From positions 1-64,000 of the forward strand of contig QALW01000053.1 in NCBI GenBank assembly GCA_003150515.1: DNA of 64,000 bases, read 5' to 3'. Shown here in pieces: positions 50,889 through 59,189 of the stretch (its first letter is position 1; every line of letters begins with the position of its first letter). A program made the translations under genes and the position numbers. The notes under the pieces are model-generated. The model did not search any database, had not been told where the DNA came from, and saw nothing but the letters and a program-made list of their open reading frames with translations. This DNA is from Selenomonadales bacterium (lineage in GTDB: Bacteria > Bacillota > Clostridia > Christensenellales > QALW01).

Positions 50889-51602
50889 ATGATTTTCGGA
50901 GTTGTCGTTGCGGGCGGAGTGGGCTCCCGAATGAATATTTCGGATATGCCCAAGCAATTTCTGCCCCTTGGAAATAAGCCCATAGTAATTCACACCCTGG
51001 AAAAGTTCCTGTTTAATCAGCGTTTTGACGTTGTATATGTAGGAGTGCATCCAGACTGGCTGACATATATGCAGGATTTGGCCGAACGCTTTAATCTCAG
51101 CGGAGAGCGTCTCAGGCTTGTGCCCGGAGGGGCCGACCGAAACTTGACAATACTTAACGTAATAGAAAGCATTGAAAAGGAATTCGGAGCAAGCGAAGAG
51201 CATATAATAGTCACTCACGACGCCGTGCGCCCCTTTCTTACTATGCGCATAATAGACGAAAATATAGACGCGGCTCTTAAATACGGCGCCTGCGATACGG
51301 CTGTGGCGGCAACCGATACTATAGTAGAATCAGAGGACGGCGGCTTTATCAAAAGCATACCCGACCGGCGCAGAATGTATCAGGGGCAGACTCCTCAAAG
51401 CTTTAAAATGGAGCTGCTCAAGCGTCTTTATAACAGCCTCAGCCAGGAAGAAAAAAATTTACTGACCGACGCCTGCAAGATATGCGTTTTCCGCAGTCAG
51501 CCCGTTTATATAGTGCAGGGAGACGTATCCAATATTAAAATTACTACGGTAAGCGATTATAAAATTGCGCAGGCCATGCTGGGAGGAATAAAGCTTGATT
51601 AA
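50889..51602 (+). CDS. tarI: Ribitol-5-phosphate cytidylyltransferase (IspD-like)
   Basis: Makes CDP-ribitol from CTP and ribitol 5-phosphate for teichoic acid or capsule. The nucleotidyltransferase loop VVAGGVGSRM, PKQFLPLGNKP, the DAVRPF motif and NIKITT are shared with IspD. Conserved TarI segments such as FDVVYVGVHPDW-like, MYQGQTPQSF and LTDACKICV, and the TarJ gene overlapping its stop by 8 bp, favour TarI. It could also be the organism's IspD, since the MEP pathway is used. 237 residues. Confidence 0.88.
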   Translation: MIFGVVVAGGVGSRMNISDMPKQFLPLGNKPIVIHTLEKFLFNQRFDVVYVGVHPDWLTYMQDLAERFNLSGERLRLVPGGADRNLTILNVIESIEKEFGASEEHIIVTHDAVRPFLTMRIIDENIDAALKYGACDTAVAATDTIVESEDGGFIKSIPDRRRMYQGQTPQSFKMELLKRLYNSLSQEEKNLLTDACKICVFRSQPVYIVQGDVSNIKITTVSDYKIAQAMLGGIKLD

Positions 51603-52608
51603 TCACATTTATCAGCTTATCAGCCCTAAAGTATTTTCCGTCAAATACGCCGATATAGGCGGAGAGGGGAAAATAATCGTGCGTCCCTCCTATCTGGCGG
51701 TCTGCCATGCCGACCAGCGCTATTATTTAGGCCAGCGGGACCATAAGGTTTTGGCCAAAAAGCTGCCCATGGCTCTAATCCACGAGGGCTGCGCCACTGT
51801 GCTGGAGGACGCGAGCGGCGTCTTTAAGCGCGGCCAGAAGGTGGTTATGATTCCAAACGTCCCTTCGGGCAGGGACGAGATTATATATGAGAATTACGCG
51901 GAAGGCTCTCATTTTCTTTCCAGCGGCTACGACGGCTTTATGCGCGAATTGGTAGATCTGCCGGCCGACCGCCTTGTGCCATATGATAATATCCCCGATA
52001 AGCTGGCGGCCATAACTGAATTTGTAAGCGTGGCCGTACACGCCGCAACCCGCTTTGCCCTGGCCTCCCATAAGCGGAAGGATATTATAACCGTCTGGGG
52101 AGACGGCAGTCTCTCCTATACTGTCTGCTGCGTGCTCAAAACAATGTTTAAATCCAGCAAAATTAACGTCGTTGGGCGGGATATGCGCAAGCTTTCCCAT
52201 TTTTCCTTTGTAAATAACACATATATTTCAGACGAGCTTCCCGCCGATTACAAAACAGACCACGCCTTTGAATGCTGCGGAGGAGAAGGAAGCTATTATG
52301 CAATAGACGATATAATCCGCACTATACGCCCGCAGGGCTGCGTAATGCTTATGGGAGTTTCGGAAAACCGCGTAGGTATAAATACGCGGGATATCCTGGA
52401 AAAAGGGCTGACCTTTATAGGTTCCAGCCGTTCGGGACGCTCCGATTTTGAAAAGGCTATTTCTCTTATGGAGCAGAAATCCTTTCAAAACAGGCTGAGC
52501 GTTATAATTTGGGAGGACAAGCCTGTTAAAAATATAGACGATATAAACAGAGTTATGGCCGACGACCTCACCACTCCCTTCAAAACTGTCTTTAAATGGA
52601 CGGTATGA
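51595..52608 (+). CDS. tarJ: Ribulose-5-phosphate reductase (ribitol-5-phosphate dehydrogenase)
   Basis: MDR-family NADPH enzyme that reduces ribulose 5-phosphate to ribitol 5-phosphate, the substrate of TarI. The zinc and substrate segments (AVCHADQRYYLG, LIHEGCATV) and the GYDGFMRELV and LSHFSFVN motifs match TarJ rather than general alcohol dehydrogenases. The nucleotide region is VWGDGSLSYTVCCVL. The start is TTG at 51595 behind GGAGGA, overlapping tarI. 337 residues. No polymerase or transporter for the ribitol polymer lies nearby. Confidence 0.9.
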   Translation: MINHIYQLISPKVFSVKYADIGGEGKIIVRPSYLAVCHADQRYYLGQRDHKVLAKKLPMALIHEGCATVLEDASGVFKRGQKVVMIPNVPSGRDEIIYENYAEGSHFLSSGYDGFMRELVDLPADRLVPYDNIPDKLAAITEFVSVAVHAATRFALASHKRKDIITVWGDGSLSYTVCCVLKTMFKSSKINVVGRDMRKLSHFSFVNNTYISDELPADYKTDHAFECCGGEGSYYAIDDIIRTIRPQGCVMLMGVSENRVGINTRDILEKGLTFIGSSRSGRSDFEKAISLMEQKSFQNRLSVIIWEDKPVKNIDDINRVMADDLTTPFKTVFKWTV

Positions 52609-52688
52609 TTAAAATCCGGCAAAACCAGCAACTCCTCGCCGTTCACGCAAAAAACATTGCGCTCAGACTATATTGCATAAATTTTAAT

Positions 52689-52717
52689 TTGACAAAACCG
52701 CAGCGCGGGAATATAAT
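52689..52717 (+). promoter_or_regulatory. Promoter of the FMN riboswitch-ribU unit
   Basis: TTGACA (52689-52694), 17-bp spacer, TATAAT (52712-52717); both hexamers perfect. Confidence 0.9.
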
Positions 52718-52735
52718 TTAAAAAAATAAAATATG

Positions 52736-52861
52736 TCTTCGGGGTAGGGTGAAATTCCCAATCGGCGGTATAGTCCGCGAGCGCTTAAACGCGCAGGTGC
52801 TTAGGCACGGGAGCCGGTGAAATTCCGGCGCCGACAGTTACAGTCTGGATGAAAGAAGGCT
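52736..52861 (+). ncRNA. FMN riboswitch (RFN element)
   Basis: The conserved blocks are present in order: GGGGTAGGGTGAAATTCCC, then ATCGGCGGTATAGTCCGCGAGCG, a variable arm, GGCACGGGAGCCGGTGAAATTCCGG, CGCCGACAGT and AGTCTGGATGAAAGAAGG. It senses FMN and sits 150 bp before a riboflavin transporter gene. The terminator just after it shows that control is by transcription termination. Confidence 0.97.
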
Positions 52862-52903
52862 TTTTGTGCGCGATTTTTTTCCGCGTATACATTTTATTGC
52901 GCC

Positions 52904-52930
52904 GCCCCCGATTTATCGGGGGCGTTTTTA
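52904..52930 (+). terminator. Expression-platform terminator of the FMN riboswitch
   Basis: GCCCCCGA (52904-52911) pairs with TCGGGGGC (52916-52923), followed by GTTTTTAATT. It would stop transcription before ribU when FMN is bound. Confidence 0.9.
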
Positions 52931-53011
52931 ATTAAGCGGCAGGCTTCCTTTTTTCATTCAAAGCGCTTACGGCATTTCCGCCCGGGCGCCCCGCCCCCGA
53001 AAGGAAGAGTT

Positions 53012-53605
53012 ATGTATTACAGAACGAAGAAAATGGTTATTTTGGCGGTAATGTGCGCCATGGCGTATGTTTTAATGCTGGTTTGCAAAATTCCCGTAGT
53101 GCTCTTTTTAGAATATGAGCCTAAAGACGTAATAATTGCCATGGGCGGCTTTATGTTCGGCCCGCTGAGCGCAGTAATTATCTCAGTTATAGTCTCCTTT
53201 GTTGAAATGCTTACAATAAGCGATACGGCCTGGTGGGGTATGATTATGAATATAATCTCCTCCTGCTCCTTTGCCGGCGTCGCCGCGCTCGTATATAAAA
53301 AGAAGCATACTCTTGCCGGCGCGGCAGCAGGGCTTTGTATAGGCTGGCTCTTTACCGCCGGAATAATGATGCTATGGAATTATCTTTTCACGCCCATTTA
53401 TATGGGCGTATCCAGAGAAACTGTTGCCGGCATGCTGCTGCCCTTCTTCCTGCCCTATAATCTCATAAAAGGAGGAGTTAATACAGCTCTGACTATGCTC
53501 TTATATAAACCGGTCGTCACCGCCCTGAGAAAAGCCCATCTTCTGCCCGAGCCCAAAGCTTCTTCTCCAAAAATAAAGCCCAGCGATGGAAAAAGCAATT
53601 CATAA
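53012..53605 (+). CDS. ribU: Riboflavin ECF transporter substrate-binding subunit
   Basis: Membrane S component that binds riboflavin and works with the shared ECF module. The 197-residue protein has about five to six helices. It shows RibU motifs such as LEYEPKDVIIAMGGFMFGP near residue 34-52 and the C-terminal LPYNLIKGGVNTAL. GAAAGGAAG precedes the ATG. The FMN riboswitch upstream confirms the substrate. No ribosynthesis genes follow, so uptake is what this unit controls. Confidence 0.96.
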   Translation: MYYRTKKMVILAVMCAMAYVLMLVCKIPVVLFLEYEPKDVIIAMGGFMFGPLSAVIISVIVSFVEMLTISDTAWWGMIMNIISSCSFAGVAALVYKKKHTLAGAAAGLCIGWLFTAGIMMLWNYLFTPIYMGVSRETVAGMLLPFFLPYNLIKGGVNTALTMLLYKPVVTALRKAHLLPEPKASSPKIKPSDGKSNS

Positions 53606-53694
53606 CGGGTTCTCCTTTTACATTCTAATAAAATAAGCGCAAAATGCTTGCAGCGCGGACGCAATAATATTTCGGAATCTGCATAAAAGCGCAT

Positions 53695-53727
53695 GGGACG
53701 GATAAAGCCTGTTTTTCCGTCCCTTTT
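53695..53727 (+). terminator. Terminator of ribU
   Basis: GGGACGG (53695-53701) pairs with CCGTCCC (53717-53723), followed by TTTTAAT. Confidence 0.8.
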
Positions 53728-53750
53728 AATAAATTATTTTTACCTTTTGC

Positions 53751-53780
53751 TTTACTATTGCCCTTCTCATGATATATAAT
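53751..53780 (+). promoter_or_regulatory. Possible promoter of the isomerase-nagB-nagA operon
   Basis: TTTACT (53751-53756), 18-bp spacer, TATAAT (53775-53780). Confidence 0.5.
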
Positions 53781-53920
53781 ATTATATATTGGAGCATTCA
53801 ATATAATTTGAGCGTGCATTTTTAGGAAATGCGCGTTGATTTTATTATGCGGCATAAATAAAGCTCCGGTATGTTTTGCTCAGCATTGTTAAATCAAAAA
53901 TTTTATCTGGGAAAGGATGA

Positions 53921-54769
53921 TTGTTGTTTATGTATGATTTTTCAATAGGCATAATGCTGGATTCGCTGCGCATGCCCATCCCCCAGGCGCTTAAAGCGGC
54001 CGCAGATATGAATGTCCGCGGCATACAGCTCTATGCCACCAGCGGAGAAATGGCTCCCGAAAATATGAGCGCTGCAAAAAGACGACAATTTCTGCATATG
54101 GTCAAGGACTCCGGCCTTAAAATCAGCGCGCTTTGCGGAGATTTGGGACATGGCTTTGGCGACGCCTCCCTCAATCCCGGCTTAATTGAACGCTCCAGGC
54201 TTATAATGGAATTGGCCAAAGAGCTGGAGGCCAATATAGTAACCACGCATATAGGCGTAATCCCCTCTTCTCCTCATCACGAAAGATATAAAATAATGCA
54301 GGAGGCCTGCTCTGAGCTGGCCATGTTTGCTCATGATTTAAATGGATATTTCGCCATAGAGACCGGACCCGAGCCCTCAGGCGTGCTCAAAAGCTTTTTA
54401 GACGGTATAAGTTCTCCGGGCATAGCGGTAAATTTGGATCCGGCTAATCTTAAAATGGTTATAAACGAATCTCCTCAGGAGGCCGTAAACAACCTTAAGC
54501 AATATATAGTACATACCCATGCAAAAGACGGCAGGCAGCTATATTACAAAAATCCCGAAATGGTTTACGGGCTTATTCCCAATGATAATCCCGCTCCTTC
54601 TTTTATGGAAACTCCGCTGGGCGAAGGAGACGTGGATTTCCCCTCGTATTTAAAAGCCCTAAGGGATACTGGCTATAACGGCTTCTTAACTATAGAACGG
54701 GAAGTGGGAAGCAATCCCAGGGCCGACATAGAAAAAGCCGTGCGCTTCCTAAGGAGCATTATAGAATAA
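53921..54769 (+). CDS. Sugar phosphate isomerase/epimerase (AP endonuclease 2 TIM-barrel family)
   Basis: TIM-barrel protein of the xylose isomerase-like family, about 280 residues. Metal ligands are indicated in YFAIETGPEP (Glu), VNLDPANLK (Asp), VHTHAKDG (His) and the final TIEREVG (Glu). The start could be ATG 53930, or TTG 53921 or 53924 behind AAAGGA. It lies 2 bp before nagB, so it probably isomerises or epimerises a sugar linked to amino-sugar catabolism, but the substrate is not shown. Confidence 0.82.
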   Translation: MLFMYDFSIGIMLDSLRMPIPQALKAAADMNVRGIQLYATSGEMAPENMSAAKRRQFLHMVKDSGLKISALCGDLGHGFGDASLNPGLIERSRLIMELAKELEANIVTTHIGVIPSSPHHERYKIMQEACSELAMFAHDLNGYFAIETGPEPSGVLKSFLDGISSPGIAVNLDPANLKMVINESPQEAVNNLKQYIVHTHAKDGRQLYYKNPEMVYGLIPNDNPAPSFMETPLGEGDVDFPSYLKALRDTGYNGFLTIEREVGSNPRADIEKAVRFLRSIIE

Positions 54770-54771
54770 TT

Positions 54772-55500
54772 ATGATGAATAAATATATTAAACAGATTGA
54801 CTGCGCAGACTATCAGGCTCTTAGCGAGCAGGCGGCCCAATTTACAGCCGGACTTTTAAAAGCGAAGCCTGACGCCAGACTGGGGCTGCCCACCGGCGGG
54901 ACTCCAACGGGCATGTATAAGCGGCTCAAAAGCATGGATTTGGATTTTTCCAAATGCCATACTTTCAACCTGGACGAATATATCGGGCTGCCCGCAGCGG
55001 ATGAAAGAAGCTACCGCTTTTTCATGCAGAGCCGCCTTTTCAATCATATAAATCTGCCCGCCGAAAACATACATTTTCTAAACGGCGCCGCTAAAGAGCC
55101 TGAAAAGGAATGCGAACGCTATGACGGCGAATTATACCGTCACGGCCCGCTGAGCCTGCAAATTCTCGGCATGGGCTTTAACGGGCATATTGGCTTTAAC
55201 GAGCCTTCGGACAGCTTTATACCCCAAAGTCATATTCAGCCTCTGAGCGCTTCCACCATAAAAGCAAACTCCCGCTTTTTTAAAGAAGAAAAAGAAGTGC
55301 CGCGGCATGCGCTTACCATGGGCATGGCTCCCATTATGCAGGCGCAGAAAATACTTCTGCTTATATGCGGCGAGGAGAAATGCGCTCTGCTTGAAAGCGC
55401 GCTTGAAGGGCCGGTAACGCCAAGGCTGCCCGTTTCCCTTCTGCTGCTGCATCCCGACGTTACAATACTCAAATGCGCTAAAAGCCAGAACGCTCTTTAG
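54772..55500 (+). CDS. nagB: Glucosamine-6-phosphate deaminase
   Basis: NagB converts glucosamine 6-phosphate to fructose 6-phosphate and ammonia. The phosphate loop GLPTGGTPTGMY, catalytic Asp in FNLDEYIGL, and MGFNGHIGFNEP with the catalytic His and Glu are intact. The Asn before Gly-His is, to my knowledge, usual in Gram-positive NagB. 242 residues. It follows the isomerase gene by 2 bp and precedes nagA. Confidence 0.96.
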   Translation: MMNKYIKQIDCADYQALSEQAAQFTAGLLKAKPDARLGLPTGGTPTGMYKRLKSMDLDFSKCHTFNLDEYIGLPAADERSYRFFMQSRLFNHINLPAENIHFLNGAAKEPEKECERYDGELYRHGPLSLQILGMGFNGHIGFNEPSDSFIPQSHIQPLSASTIKANSRFFKEEKEVPRHALTMGMAPIMQAQKILLLICGEEKCALLESALEGPVTPRLPVSLLLLHPDVTILKCAKSQNAL

Positions 55501-55536
55501 ACCTTTGTGATATTTAATTAATTAAGGATGAACGAT

Positions 55537-56637
55537 ATGCTCTTAAAAAACGCCGCGTTATTTTATCAAAACTCCTTTCAAAAAATAAATCTTCTTATTA
55601 AAGATGGCAAAATAAATTTTGTTGAGGACAGCTTTTCATGCGAAAATTCAAAAGACTGTTCGGGCTGTTATATAATCCCCGGACTGGTGGATATACATAC
55701 GCACGGCTGTCTGGGCCTGGATTTTGCGGACGCGGACGCAAGCGAAAACGAAAAAATGTGCCGGTATTACGCCCGCAGCGGCGTAACTTCCATAATAAAA
55801 ACAATTATGAGCGCTCCTCCAGAAAATATGCTCCGCGCTTTAAGCGTTCCTTTGCCTGAAAACGGCGCGCATATTCAAGGCCTGCGCCTGGAAGGCCCCT
55901 TTTTAAATCCCGTTAAACGGGGAGCTCATAAGCAGGAACTGTTAATTGCGCCCGACGCCCGCCTGCTGGAAAAATTTTTAAGCGCCGCGCAGGGAAAGCT
56001 GCGGATTGCTGATATCGCGCCCGAACTGCCGGGAGCTCTATCCTTAATAAAGCGTTTTTCCGGAATAATACGGTTTTCAATAGCGCATACGGCCTGTTCC
56101 TATTCTCAAGCCCTTGAAGCGCTGGACGCCGGCGCGGTCTCCTTTACTCATCTTTTTAATGCAATGGAGCCCATAAAAGCGCGGGAGCCAGGCTGCGTCG
56201 GAGCATATTTAGACAGCGCTTCATACGGCGAATGCATAGGCGATTTATTTCATGTGCATCCGGCCAATCTGAAAATGCTCTTTAATCAAAGCGCAGGCAG
56301 ATTAGCATTAATTTCCGATTCGGTTGCGGCAGGGCTCAAAGACGGACAATATAATCTCAACGGCAGAATAATAACGGTAAAAGACGGCCGCGCTCTATGC
56401 CCTGACGGCACAATAGCCGGCTCGTCCGTAAATCTTTTTGATTGCATGAAAAATGCCGTAAGCCTGGGAATTCGGTTGGAGCAGGCTGTTTTAAGCTGCA
56501 CGGAGCTGCCCGCGCGCGCCGCTGGAATTGAGGATGTTTGCGGAAGCCTTAAGCCAGGACGCAGCGCCGATATTGTTATAATGAATAAGGCTCTGCAAAT
56601 AAAGGAGGTTTATATATCGGGCAAACCCATTGTCTAG
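55537..56637 (+). CDS. nagA: N-acetylglucosamine-6-phosphate deacetylase
   Basis: NagA removes acetate from GlcNAc-6-P to give the NagB substrate; it is a metal-dependent amidohydrolase. Motifs: VDIHTHGCLGLDF, the metal Glu in LEGPF, His in FSIAHT and FTHLFNAM, and catalytic Asp in LISDSVAAG. I prefer the ATG at 55537 (366 residues) because AAGGA lies nine bases before it, whereas it abuts the ATG at 55528. Together with nagB this degrades GlcNAc from peptidoglycan or host glycans. Confidence 0.95.
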   Translation: MLLKNAALFYQNSFQKINLLIKDGKINFVEDSFSCENSKDCSGCYIIPGLVDIHTHGCLGLDFADADASENEKMCRYYARSGVTSIIKTIMSAPPENMLRALSVPLPENGAHIQGLRLEGPFLNPVKRGAHKQELLIAPDARLLEKFLSAAQGKLRIADIAPELPGALSLIKRFSGIIRFSIAHTACSYSQALEALDAGAVSFTHLFNAMEPIKAREPGCVGAYLDSASYGECIGDLFHVHPANLKMLFNQSAGRLALISDSVAAGLKDGQYNLNGRIITVKDGRALCPDGTIAGSSVNLFDCMKNAVSLGIRLEQAVLSCTELPARAAGIEDVCGSLKPGRSADIVIMNKALQIKEVYISGKPIV

Positions 56638-56638
56638 G

Positions 56639-56680
56639 CAATACAATTAAAGCGCAATGCGTTTTTGCAGAAAATGACGC
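56639..56680 (+). repeat. Dispersed repeat (CAATACAA...ATGCGTTTTTGCAG) copy
   Basis: Matches 50603-50644 at 32 of 42 positions with no gap, including a 14-base identical core ATGCGTTTTTGCAG. An inverted relative lies at 57907-57943, on the other side of the zinc-peptidase gene. Confidence 0.6.
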
Positions 56681-56841
56681 TTATATCGCCCGGCTCAGGC
56701 TTTATAAAAAATTAGTTTCATTTTTGTGGAAATAACATTTAATTATAGCATATTTTATGCCGCTCAAAAAAACAGTTAGACTCAAAAATTTTTAAACAGC
56801 GGCCTAATATATAAACTAATTGTAAATTCGTAAAAATCAAA

Positions 56842-56870
56842 TTGATATTTTGTCTGCAACAGCGTACAAT
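56842..56870 (+). promoter_or_regulatory. Promoter of the zinc-peptidase gene
   Basis: TTGATA (56842-56847), 17-bp spacer, TACAAT (56865-56870). Confidence 0.72.
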
Positions 56871-56905
56871 ATATAAAGAAATTATCCACAAGAAAGAGGA
56901 AGCAT

Positions 56906-57595
56906 ATGTTTGTCTGGTTGGGCGATTGGACCTATCTCATTTTAATTCCAGGTATAATTGCTGCGCTCGTCGCGCAGATTGCCGTCAAAAACGCATACTC
57001 CAAATATTCTTCCATTCAATGCGGAGCCCGCATTACCGGAGCGGAAATCGCTCGGAAAATTCTTGACCAAAACGGCGCAATGGGAATAACCGTAGAAATA
57101 ACTCCCGGCGTAATGAGCGACCATTACGACCCGCGCTCCAACGTAATACGCCTCTCGCAGGACGTATATAACGGCACCTCCATAGCGGCTCTGGGAATTG
57201 CAGCCCATGAAAGCGGGCACGCTTTGCAGCACGCGGAACATTACGCTCCCCTTTCTATACGCAACGCAATCCTCCCCATAGCCAATATAGGCTCCGCTAT
57301 GGCTTTTCCTCTTGTAATTCTGGGGCTGCTGTTTGATTTCGCTCCGTTTTTGGCCGATATAGGCGTACTGCTGTTCGGATTTGTGCTGCTTTTTCAGCTT
57401 ATAACCCTTCCCGTTGAATTCAATGCGTCCCGAAGAGCGATGTATTCCCTTCGCGGAGAAGGAATATTAAGCAGTCAAGAAGCCGTAGGCGCCCGCAAAA
57501 TGCTGACCGCCGCCGCCATGACTTACGTCGCCGCAATATTGGTAAGCTTATTGCAGTTCCTGCGCCTTATCGCCCTTTCCAACCGCAACCGATAA
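56906..57595 (+). CDS. yugP: Membrane zinc metallopeptidase (YugP/PF04298 family)
   Basis: Integral-membrane peptidase of 229 residues with the zinc motif AAHESGHALQH near residue 110. Three or more membrane helices surround it (start of the protein, the LPIANIGSAMAFPLVILGLLF segment, the FVLLFQLITLPVEF segment and the C-terminal MTYVAAILVSLLQFL). A third ligand may lie in the helix after PVEFNASRRA. The substrate is unknown. It is a single-gene unit. Confidence 0.92.
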   Translation: MFVWLGDWTYLILIPGIIAALVAQIAVKNAYSKYSSIQCGARITGAEIARKILDQNGAMGITVEITPGVMSDHYDPRSNVIRLSQDVYNGTSIAALGIAAHESGHALQHAEHYAPLSIRNAILPIANIGSAMAFPLVILGLLFDFAPFLADIGVLLFGFVLLFQLITLPVEFNASRRAMYSLRGEGILSSQEAVGARKMLTAAAMTYVAAILVSLLQFLRLIALSNRNR

Positions 57596-57620
57596 ATACT
57601 AAATATAATTTTTCTATTCA

Positions 57621-57670
57621 GCCTCCCTGATTTCAAGCGGGCGCATACGCCCGCTTGAAATCAGGGAGGC
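57621..57670. terminator. Perfect 23-bp-arm palindrome after the zinc-peptidase gene
   Basis: Arms 57621-57643 and 57648-57670 are fully complementary around a 4-nt loop, 25 bp past the stop. There is no T-run on either side, so it is either an unusually stable factor-independent pause or a different element. Confidence 0.6.
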
Positions 57671-57906
57671 TCTTAACATTAACTGATGAATTTTAAAGCT
57701 CTTATATAGCCTCAGATAAAAATAATATACCTCAAATGATTCTCAATATGTTATAATTATATATATCTTTAAATAGCTCGCCTGAATATTTAACTAAACT
57801 TACGAGCATAGCATATATTATAAAGAACGCCCGGAAACGGCCTCGGAATACGCGCGTACAGCTATACCGGAATATTTTAATAAGGTAAAATAAAGCGTAT
57901 GCGGCC

Positions 57907-57943
57907 TGCGTTTTTGCAAAAACGCAATGTAATTCCGATTGTA
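57907..57943 (-). repeat. Dispersed repeat (TGCGTTTTTGCA) copy
   Basis: Contains a perfect 20-bp palindrome (57907-57926) with TGCGTTTTTG arms, and on the minus strand ACAAT-x-ATTGCGTTTTTGCA as in the copies at 50.6 and 56.6 kb. It lies just before the CDF gene. Confidence 0.55.
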
Positions 57944-57966
57944 TATCTAAATATTAGGAGAGAATA

Positions 57967-59142
57967 ATGACTAATTTTTTAGTGCGCTGCTTTATCAAAG
58001 ACAGCGAAAATATACGCGCTCCTGAAGTGCGCGCCGCATACGGCATTCTGGGCAGCATTACGGGCATAATATGCAATCTTCTGCTTTTCGCGGCTAAATT
58101 GGTTATAGGAACACTTTCGTCAAGCATAGCCATTACTGCCGACGCTTTCAACAATCTCTCGGATATAGCTTCGTCCGTCATATCCTTTATTGGATTTAAA
58201 CTGGGCAAAAAACCGGCAGACGCCCGGCATCCCTTCGGACATGGAAGATTTGAATATCTTGCGGCGCTTTTTATATCCCTGCTCATAATGGTTTTAGCCG
58301 TACAATTAGGAATTTCCTCCTTCCAGAAAATTCTCCAGCCGGAAAAACCGCAGTTCAGCCTGATTTCCCTAATTATACTGCTGCTGGCCGTAGGAGTAAA
58401 GCTCTGGCTGGCTGCATTTAATAAAAAGCTGGGCCTGAAAATTGATTCTGCTTCCATGGCCGCCACTGCCGCCGATTCGCTTAACGATGTTCTTTCCACT
58501 TCCGCCGCAATAATATCCATGCTGGCGGTATTAATTATCGATTTCCCCCTTGACGGCTATTTGGGCTTAGTAGTGGCCGGCTTTGTTATGTATTCGGGCT
58601 TTTCCATAGCCAGGGATACCATCAATCCCCTGCTGGGAGAAGCGCCTCCTAAAGAATTGGTCGAAGCCATAAAAAAAGAACTGCTGAGCAATAAATACGT
58701 CCTGTCCATACACGACCTGACCGTGCATAATTACGGGCCGGGCCGCCGGTTTGCTTCAGTCCATGTTGAAGTGCCGGGAAACGCAAACATAATTGACGTG
58801 CATAATATGATTGACCAGGCCGAATTAAAAATACTCAACCAGATGGGAATAGTCATTACAATACATATGGATCCCATTGATACGGACGACGCTAAAACCA
58901 ATCGCCTGCGCGACATGGCCAATACTGCAATTCAAAAAATAGACCAACGACTCAGCCTTCATGATTTCCGCATTATTGACGGCTCAAGCCGTATTGTGTT
59001 ATTATTTGACGTAGTCGTTCCTCCGGGCGAGCATTTGGAATCAAATAATCTGGAAGAACGCATACAAAAAGAAATATCCTCCATTAATCCGATTTACCAT
59101 TGCGTAATTCATATAGACTATGACTATTCCATTGCAAAATGA
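57967..59142 (+). CDS. Cation diffusion facilitator (CDF) metal efflux transporter
   Basis: Proton-coupled exporter of divalent cations such as Zn, Mn, Fe or Cd. The metal-site pattern of helix 2 is ITADAFNNLSD, with a matching AATAADSLNDV in helix 5. The loop HPFGHGRFEYL is a CDF hallmark. Six membrane helices (about 15-215) are followed by a long cytoplasmic dimerisation domain to residue 391. HxD/NxxD-type residues favour Mn or Zn, but the metal is not certain. GGAGAGA precedes the ATG. Confidence 0.93.
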   Translation: MTNFLVRCFIKDSENIRAPEVRAAYGILGSITGIICNLLLFAAKLVIGTLSSSIAITADAFNNLSDIASSVISFIGFKLGKKPADARHPFGHGRFEYLAALFISLLIMVLAVQLGISSFQKILQPEKPQFSLISLIILLLAVGVKLWLAAFNKKLGLKIDSASMAATAADSLNDVLSTSAAIISMLAVLIIDFPLDGYLGLVVAGFVMYSGFSIARDTINPLLGEAPPKELVEAIKKELLSNKYVLSIHDLTVHNYGPGRRFASVHVEVPGNANIIDVHNMIDQAELKILNQMGIVITIHMDPIDTDDAKTNRLRDMANTAIQKIDQRLSLHDFRIIDGSSRIVLLFDVVVPPGEHLESNNLEERIQKEISSINPIYHCVIHIDYDYSIAK

Positions 59143-59189
59143 ACCCAATTTAAGCTGACAAACAAGAGAACTTCTGCGGGAGGCAAGAA

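Larger units (their letters stand above)
53606..53920. other. 315-bp gap between ribU and the nag operon
   Basis: Holds the ribU terminator (53695-53727) and the promoter region of the isomerase-nagBA unit (53751-53780). The AT-rich section 53740-53830 may contain operator sites; I see no clear NagR/GntR-type palindrome. Confidence 0.45.
57596..57966. other. 371-bp gap before the CDF transporter gene
   Basis: Holds the 23-bp-arm palindrome at 57621-57670, then about 230 bp of AT-rich DNA. A TATAAT lies near 57753 without a good -35. The inverted repeat motif at 57907-57943 ends 24 bp before the CDF start. No Fur/Zur-like palindrome is clear. Confidence 0.45.

Noticed and set aside
54772..55500. 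Catalytic defect in NagB (Asn instead of Asp before Gly-His)
   Set aside because: Asn at this place is, as far as I recall, normal in Gram-positive NagB; the His and Glu of the triad are intact.
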